DNA from: an uncultured Alphaproteobacteria bacterium
GTDB lineage: Bacteria > Pseudomonadota > Alphaproteobacteria > Sphingomonadales > Sphingomonadaceae
Assembly: GCA_903939555.1 (NCBI GenBank)
Contig: CAJAHV010000112.1
Coordinates: 1 to 10,552, forward strand
Direction: 5' to 3'
DNA: 10,552 bases
A program made the position numbers and the translations under genes. The notes beneath the pieces were generated by a model. It ran no database searches. It was not told the DNA's origin and saw nothing but the letters and a program-made list of their open reading frames with translations. Positions 6,712 through 10,552 of the stretch are shown in pieces. Numbering within the stretch: position 1 is the stretch's first letter; each line of letters begins with the position of its first letter.

Positions 6712-6849
6712 ATGCTCGACAAACGCATGACTCTGGCCGAGGTGGTCGGCCAGTTGCAAACCTGCAATCAACGCCCTTTACAAGCGCCCTATGCTAAGCC
6801 ATCGCAACCCCACAGCCGTCGCATCAGACGATCGGCCAAGGGAGGTTGA
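6712..6849 (+). other. 45-codon upstream ORF, remnant 5' end of ipdA created by duplication
   Basis: The ATG of the upstream repeat copy opens a frame that reads the first 16 residues of IpdA (MLDKRMTLAEVVGQLQ), then enters the duplicated leader and ends at a TGA (6847-6849), 8 nt before the real ipdA ATG. The downstream part (TCNQRPLQAPYAKPSQ and onward) looks like translated non-coding DNA rich in Arg, Gln and Ser. It has its own purine-rich site 5' of the ATG. Ribosomes that translate it would stop right at the ipdA start region, so it might couple to or dampen ipdA translation; a simple inert relic is equally possible. Confidence 0.5.
6768..6795 (+). promoter_or_regulatory. Possible promoter for the ipdA operon, copy 2 of the repeat
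   Basis: The duplicated equivalent of the copy 1 candidate: TCAACG (6768-6773), a 16-nt spacer and TATGCT (6790-6795). The -35 element has lost its final A relative to copy 1, and the AGCA/TGCT pair is broken to AGCG/TGCT. If the signal is real, copy 2 should be weaker than copy 1. Confidence 0.2.
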
Positions 6850-6857
6850 CCGGCGCA

Positions 6858-7736
6858 ATGCTCGACAAGCGCATGACCCTGGCAGAGGTGGTCGGCCAGT
6901 TGCAAAACGGCATGACCATCGGCATCGGCGGCTGGGGGCCGCGCCGCAAACCCATGGCACTGCTGCGCGAGATTCTGCGCTCGGGCCTCACCGATCTCAC
7001 CATCGTCGCCTATGGCGGTGCCGATGTCGGCATGCTGGCGGCGGCAGGGCGGATCCGCAAGCTGGTTTTCGCTTTCGTGTCATTGGACGCCATCCCGCTC
7101 GAACCCTGGTTCCGTAAAGCGCGCGAGGCGGGCAGCATCGATGTGCTCGAACTTGATGAAGGCATGTTCCAATGGGGGCTCAAGGCCGCCGCCTTTGGCC
7201 TGCCGTTCCTGCCGACCCGCGTCGGGCTCGGCACGGATCTGGCGGCGCTCGGCGGCTTGAAGACCGTCACCTCGCCCTATGACGACGCCGAAACGCTGAT
7301 CGCCATGCCGGCGCTCACGCTCGATGCGGCGCTGCTCCACGTCAACCGCAGCGACTGGCGCGGCAATATCCAGGCCTTTGGGCCAGACACCTATTATGAC
7401 GAATGGTTTGCCAAAGCGGCGACCCGCTGTTTCGTCACCGCCGAAGAGGTCGTCGAGCGGATGGAGGACGCCTATCCGGGCGACACCCAAGCCAATATCG
7501 TGCCACGCTGCTTCATTTCGGGTGTCGTGTCGGCTCCCGGCGGGGCGCACCCGTCGTCGATGCCGCCGCTCTATGGCTGGGACAGCAAGTTCCTCAAGGC
7601 CTATACCGGCGCTGCGGCGGCCGAAGGCGGCTGGGCCGCCTGGGCTGCCGAAAACATCGGCGCGACCGAGGCCGATTATCTGGCCAAAGTCGGTGGCCTT
7701 GCCGCCGTTTCCGCCCTCCCGCTGCCGGTGTTCTGA
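6858..7736 (+). CDS. ipdA: IpdA, alpha subunit of the steroid ring C/D-opening CoA hydrolase
   Basis: A 292-residue protein of the class I CoA-transferase alpha fold, the length I recall for mycobacterial IpdA. Landmarks are TIGIGGWGPRRKPMALLREI (20-39), the glycine loop plus GGWG-RRKPM pattern typical of IpdA, and ELDEGMFQWGLKAAA (98-112), whose Glu101 is my candidate for the catalytic glutamate reported in this subunit. GLGTDL (124-129) and the C-terminal PLYGWDSKF follow. With IpdB it forms a cytosolic complex that in steroid degraders hydrolyses the last carbocyclic CoA intermediate (COCHEA-CoA), opening ring C. The ATG at 6858 is 12 nt after GGAGG, a long spacing, but the synonymous A/G difference at codon 4 between the repeat copies supports translation from here; a TTG at 6846 is too close to that site. 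Its stop overlaps the ipdB start by one base. The family call is firm; the exact substrate here is by analogy. Confidence 0.88.
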   Translation: MLDKRMTLAEVVGQLQNGMTIGIGGWGPRRKPMALLREILRSGLTDLTIVAYGGADVGMLAAAGRIRKLVFAFVSLDAIPLEPWFRKAREAGSIDVLELDEGMFQWGLKAAAFGLPFLPTRVGLGTDLAALGGLKTVTSPYDDAETLIAMPALTLDAALLHVNRSDWRGNIQAFGPDTYYDEWFAKAATRCFVTAEEVVERMEDAYPGDTQANIVPRCFISGVVSAPGGAHPSSMPPLYGWDSKFLKAYTGAAAAEGGWAAWAAENIGATEADYLAKVGGLAAVSALPLPVF

Positions 7737-8521
7737 TGGCAACTCTCGCTGAACTCTGCATCCTTGCCTGTTCCGAAGCCTTTCGCGGCGGCGGCGAGAT
7801 CATCGCCACCGGGGTCGGCCCGGTGCCGCGCGTCGCTGCCGGCCTCGCCAAGCTGACCCATACGCCCGAACTGATGATGACCGATGGCGAGGCCTATCTC
7901 GTCGAGGAACCGGTGCCGATCGGGCCGCGCGGCGATTACCAGCCCAAATTCGCCGGACATCTGCCGTTCTCGCGCTTCTTCGACGATGCCGTCTGGACCG
8001 GCCGCCGCCATGCGATGGTGACCCCGACCCAGATCGACCGCTTCGGCCAGACCAATCTCTCGGCATTGGGCGGCACCCACAAGCAACCCAAGGTGCAGAT
8101 GCTCGGGGTGCGCGGTTTCCCCGGCAACAGCGTCTATCACCCCAATTCGATGTTCATTCCGGCGCACAGCGCCCGCGTCTTCTGCGCCGGTGAAGTCGAT
8201 ATGGTGAGCAGCGCCGGCTACAATCCCGCCAAGCGCGTGCCCGGCGGCAATTACACCGGCATCGACCTGCGCCGCATCGTCACCAATTTGTGCGTCATGG
8301 ACTTTGGCGGCCCCGATCACGCCATCCGGGTGATCTCGCTGCATCCCGGCGTAAGCTTCGACGAAGTGCAGGCCGCCACCGGCTTCCCGCTGCTGCTTGC
8401 CGATGCGGCCGGCGTCACCGCCATTCCCGATGCCGGCACGCTGGCGATCATCACGAGGCTTGACCCGCACGGGATTCGTGCCAGCGTCATCAAGGACAAT
8501 CCCCCGGCGCAAAGGGCCTGA
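7736..8521 (+). CDS. ipdB: IpdB, beta subunit of the steroid ring C/D-opening CoA hydrolase
   Basis: A 261-residue class I CoA-transferase beta-fold protein, slightly longer than the roughly 250 residues I recall for mycobacterial IpdB. Features are ATGVGPVPRVAAGLAKLTH (24-42), MTDGEAYLVEEP (48-59), QIDRFGQTNLSALGG (99-113) and GVRGFPGN (124-131). Ordinary class I transferases carry a catalytic Glu in an ENG motif where this protein has TDGEA, which agrees with IpdAB acting as a hydrolase rather than a transferase. It pairs with IpdA. The ATG at 7736 shares one base with the ipdA stop (TGATG) and lacks a strong ribosome binding site, so translation is probably coupled. The frame is open far upstream within ipdA, but that part is antisense-style shadow coding. 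The next gene starts one base after the stop. Function is taken from known family members and operon context. Confidence 0.88.
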   Translation: MATLAELCILACSEAFRGGGEIIATGVGPVPRVAAGLAKLTHTPELMMTDGEAYLVEEPVPIGPRGDYQPKFAGHLPFSRFFDDAVWTGRRHAMVTPTQIDRFGQTNLSALGGTHKQPKVQMLGVRGFPGNSVYHPNSMFIPAHSARVFCAGEVDMVSSAGYNPAKRVPGGNYTGIDLRRIVTNLCVMDFGGPDHAIRVISLHPGVSFDEVQAATGFPLLLADAAGVTAIPDAGTLAIITRLDPHGIRASVIKDNPPAQRA

Positions 8522-8522
8522 C

Positions 8523-9434
8523 ATGAGCGATTTCGTCGAACCGAAAAAAGTCGATGTCGTCTACGAAACCGACGAGCCGGTGCTTTACACCACCGACGGC
8601 GCGGTCGCGACGATCACCATGAACCGGCCGCAGTTCCACAATTCGCAGAACAGCCAGATGACCTACGCCCTCGATGCCGCGTTCCGCCGCGCCACCGATG
8701 ACGATGCCATCAAGGTCATCATCCTCGCCGGCACCGGCAAGCATTTTTCCGCCGGCCATGACATCGGCACCCCGGGGCGCGACATCACCCTGCCGTTCGA
8801 GCGCAAGCTGCTCTACCCCGACCATACCAACAAGCCCGGCGCCGAAATGCTCTATACCCGCGAGCAGGAAGTCTATCTCGGCATGTGCCGGCGCTGGCGC
8901 GACATTCCCAAGCCGACCATCGCCTGTGTGCAGGGTGCCTGCATCGCCGGCGGGCTGATGCTGGCGTGGGTCTGCGACCTGATCATCGCCTCCGACGATG
9001 CCTTCTTCCAGGATCCGGTCAACCGCATGGGCATTCCCGGTGTCGAATATTTCGCCCATGGCTTTGAACTGCCGCCGCGCGTCGCCAAGGAGTTCCTGTT
9101 GCTCGGCGAGCGCATGCCCGCCGCCCGCGCCTATCAGTTCGGCATGGTCAACCGGTTGTTCCCGCGCGAAACGCTCGCCGCTGAAACCGCCGCGATCGCC
9201 GCCGAACTCGCGACGCGGCCGCGCCTCGGCAACTGGCTCAGCAAGCAGGCGCTCAACCATGTCGAGGAACTGCGCGGCAAGCGCAGCGCCATGGACGCGG
9301 TGTTCCACATGCACCATTTCGCCCATGCCCAAAATGATCTCGTCTCGGGCAACAGCCTGGGCGGACTCGATGGCAAGAGCATGGCCGCAGCCAACAAGTC
9401 GGCCGAAACCAAGGCGCAGGCCAAAAGTGGCTGA
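8523..9434 (+). CDS. Crotonase-superfamily protein (enoyl-CoA hydratase/isomerase fold), EchA20-like role likely
   Basis: A 303-residue crotonase-fold protein. The two oxyanion-hole regions are present: GKHFSAGHDIG (72-82) and GACIAGGLMLAW (138-149). Ungapped comparison with rat enoyl-CoA hydratase around CDLII puts Met146 and Val166 where Glu144 and Glu164 should be, so it is unlikely to be an ordinary hydratase. It is longer than mycobacterial EchA20 (about 247 residues, from memory): an insert around TPGRDITLPFERKLLYPD...YTREQEVY (83-118) and a C-terminal helical tail ending in a Lys/Ala-rich stretch. In steroid degraders the crotonase beside ipdAB (EchA20) hydrolytically opens ring D of HIEC-CoA to give COCHEA-CoA; the position between ipdB and ipdC makes that the best guess. 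AAAGGG lies 6 nt before the ATG. It overlaps the next gene by 8 nt. The fold is certain, the reaction inferred. Confidence 0.85.
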   Translation: MSDFVEPKKVDVVYETDEPVLYTTDGAVATITMNRPQFHNSQNSQMTYALDAAFRRATDDDAIKVIILAGTGKHFSAGHDIGTPGRDITLPFERKLLYPDHTNKPGAEMLYTREQEVYLGMCRRWRDIPKPTIACVQGACIAGGLMLAWVCDLIIASDDAFFQDPVNRMGIPGVEYFAHGFELPPRVAKEFLLLGERMPAARAYQFGMVNRLFPRETLAAETAAIAAELATRPRLGNWLSKQALNHVEELRGKRSAMDAVFHMHHFAHAQNDLVSGNSLGGLDGKSMAAANKSAETKAQAKSG

Positions 9435-10488
9435 TCCGCTCGCCACCGTGCTGACCGAGCGGCTGGGCTGCCGCTATCCGATCATCCAGACCGCGATGGG
9501 CTGGGTGGCGGAGCCGCAGCTGGTCGCCGCCACCTGCAACGCCGGGGCCTTTGGTTTCCTCGGCGCCGCGGTGATGCAACCGGCGGAAGCGCGCACCAAG
9601 CTCGCCGCGCTGCGCGGCCTCACCGACCGGCCGTTCGGCGTCAATTTCCACATGTTCCAGCCCGGTGCTGCCGAAATCGTCGATCTCGTCATCGCCAACA
9701 AGCAACAGGTGCGCGCCGTCAGCTTCGGGCGCGGCCCGGACAAAAAGATGATCGGCCGATTTCGCGATGCCGGCATCCTGTGCATCCCGACCGTGGGTGC
9801 GGTGAAGCACGCGCAAAAGATGGTCGAACTCGGCTGCGACATGGTCACCGTGCAGGGCGGCGAAGGCGGCGGCCACACCGGATCGGTGCCGACGACGGTG
9901 CTGCTGCCGCAAGTGCTCGACAATGTGCAGGTGCCGGTCATCGCCGCCGGAGGCTTTGCCGATGGCCGTGGCCTTGCCGCCGCGCTGGCCTATGGCGCCG
10001 TTGGCATCGCCATGGGCACGCGCTTCCTGATGACCGCCGAAAGCCCGGTGCCGGCGGCCTCGAAAGCCCGCTACACCAAGGCCGGTACCGACCAGATCAT
10101 CGTTTCCACCAAGGTCGATGGCATGCCGCAGCGCATGATCCGCACGCCCTTGCTCGACCGCATCGAAGCGTCGGGGACAATCGGGATGTGGCTGCGCGCG
10201 CTCGAAGCCGGGCTGGCGATGAAGAAACAGACCGGCGCCTCCTGGGCACAGCTTTATGCCACAGCCAAGGGCATGACCTCGCATGGCGGCCTGTCGCTGC
10301 CGCAGGCGATGATGGCGGCATCGGCACCGATGCTGATCATGCGCGCGGTGGTCGATGGCGACCCCGAAACCGGGCTGCTCGCCACGGGTGTCGTCGGCGG
10401 CCGGATCAGCGATCTGCCGACCTGCGCCGAACTGGTCGATGGCATCGTCGCGCAAGCCCGCGCCCGCTGCGCGGCACTGGCGGGTTGA
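9427..10488 (+). CDS. ipdC: IpdC-like flavoprotein (nitronate monooxygenase / 2-nitropropane dioxygenase family)
   Basis: A 353-residue FMN-dependent TIM-barrel protein of the nitronate monooxygenase family, matching the length I recall for IpdC (about 355). Landmarks are PIIQTAMGWVAEP at the barrel entry (18-30), QGGEGGGHTG (143-152) with His150 at the position of the family's catalytic His, and the phosphate-binding AAGGFADGRG (173-182) and GAVGIAMGTRF (190-200). IpdC is reported to act in steroid ring C/D degradation, converting the hydroxylated HIC-CoA intermediate into unsaturated HIEC-CoA, the substrate of the following crotonase step. The start is a GTG at 9427 overlapping the crotonase stop by 8 nt; the frame is open upstream inside the crotonase gene, but the family N-terminus (ADPLATVLTERLGCRYPIIQ) begins here. 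A plain nitronate monooxygenase is the alternative, made less likely by the ipdAB neighbourhood. Confidence 0.85.
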   Translation: MADPLATVLTERLGCRYPIIQTAMGWVAEPQLVAATCNAGAFGFLGAAVMQPAEARTKLAALRGLTDRPFGVNFHMFQPGAAEIVDLVIANKQQVRAVSFGRGPDKKMIGRFRDAGILCIPTVGAVKHAQKMVELGCDMVTVQGGEGGGHTGSVPTTVLLPQVLDNVQVPVIAAGGFADGRGLAAALAYGAVGIAMGTRFLMTAESPVPAASKARYTKAGTDQIIVSTKVDGMPQRMIRTPLLDRIEASGTIGMWLRALEAGLAMKKQTGASWAQLYATAKGMTSHGGLSLPQAMMAASAPMLIMRAVVDGDPETGLLATGVVGGRISDLPTCAELVDGIVAQARARCAALAG

Positions 10489-10512
10489 TGACCAATAGCG
10501 CCCTCAAGCCCC

Positions 10513-10534
10513 CCTCTCCCGCCTGCGGGAGAGG
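10513..10534. repeat. Hairpin repeat after ipdC, possible terminator
   Basis: A 22-nt near-perfect palindrome, CCTCTCCCGC and GCGGGAGAGG around a CT centre, begins 24 nt after the ipdC stop codon. It resembles the CTCTCCCGC-type dispersed intergenic hairpins common in alphaproteobacteria. No T-tract follows before the window ends. The short frame starting at 10488 (TGATG overlap) runs through this hairpin and is not called as a gene. Confidence 0.5.
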
Positions 10535-10552
10535 CGAGACGCGCGCCAGCGC

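Larger units (their letters stand above)
6610..6901 (+). repeat. 146-bp imperfect tandem duplication spanning the ipdA leader and first 16 codons
   Basis: Copy 1 (6610-6755) and copy 2 (6756-6901) align without gaps at a period of 146 and differ at six positions: 6627/6773, 6640/6786, 6695/6841, 6723/6869, 6732/6878 and 6738/6884. Each copy contains a leader, a purine-rich ribosome binding site (GAGAGG in copy 1, GGGAGG in copy 2), an ATG and the codons for MLDKRMTLAEVVGQLQ. The three differences inside those codons are all at third positions and synonymous. Copy 2 continues into functional ipdA; copy 1 runs into the duplicated leader. Confidence 0.95.

Noticed and set aside
6610..6901. Tandem repeat as a transposon scar, attachment site or CRISPR-like array
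   Set aside because: There are only two adjacent copies without spacer or flanking inverted ends, and the unit contains the ipdA start itself; a local duplication explains it better.
9253..10455. A 400-codon open frame on the minus strand opposite ipdC
   Set aside because: Same antisense bias; the plus strand carries clear flavoprotein motifs (QGGEGGGHTG, AAGGFADGRG), and the minus frame has no recognisable domain.
10488..10552. Possible next gene starting with a TGATG overlap at the ipdC stop
   Set aside because: The frame passes straight through a 22-nt hairpin of a dispersed-repeat type and only 21 codons are visible, so nothing supports coding.

Overview
The window is GC-rich with tightly packed genes. 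It looks like a chromosomal catabolic region of an alphaproteobacterium, most likely a sphingomonad. That placement is an inference from the base composition, the protein styles, and a dispersed-repeat motif (a GTCATCCCGGG/ACCCGGCT-type inverted pair at 944-1016) that I associate with Sphingomonadales genomes. No RNA genes, insertion sequences, phage genes or CRISPR arrays are visible.

Layout. (1) 1-375, plus strand: 3' end of a VOC/glyoxalase-fold gene. It converges on a SnoaL/NTF2-like gene (462-911, minus), with a strong hairpin between them. (2) 1027-5743, minus strand: a close-packed oxidative operon transcribed SDR -> aldehyde dehydrogenase -> cytochrome P450 -> Rieske oxygenase. Gaps are 11-17 nt or overlaps are about 4 nt, and an inverted repeat closes it downstream. 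(3) 5807-6532, minus: a TetR-family regulator with a repetitive N-terminal tail, upstream of the oxidative operon and divergent from the next block. (4) 6533-6857: a regulatory region containing most of a 146-bp imperfect tandem duplication that runs into the start of the next gene. (5) 6858-10488, plus: a four-gene, translationally coupled operon encoding IpdA, IpdB, a long crotonase-family protein and an IpdC-like flavoprotein. A dispersed hairpin follows it at the window edge.

How the genes fit together. In steroid-degrading actinobacteria and proteobacteria, IpdC, a crotonase (EchA20) and the IpdAB hydrolase open the last two steroid rings (C and D) as CoA thioesters. The order ipdA-ipdB-crotonase-ipdC here points strongly to that pathway or a close relative. 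The divergent operon supplies a monooxygenase (P450), an alcohol dehydrogenase-type SDR, an aldehyde dehydrogenase and a KshA-like Rieske oxygenase. This set could oxidise an alkyl carbon to a carboxylate and hydroxylate a ring of a steroid or related polycyclic terpenoid. The TetR protein between the two operons is the obvious candidate regulator of both. The substrate cannot be fixed from sequence alone, and the redox partners for the P450 and the Rieske enzyme, CoA ligases, acyl-CoA dehydrogenases and thiolases are not in this window.

The most unusual feature is the 146-bp tandem duplication at 6610-6901. It doubles the leader, the ribosome binding site and the first 16 codons of ipdA, so a 45-codon upstream reading frame ends 8 nt before the real ipdA start.
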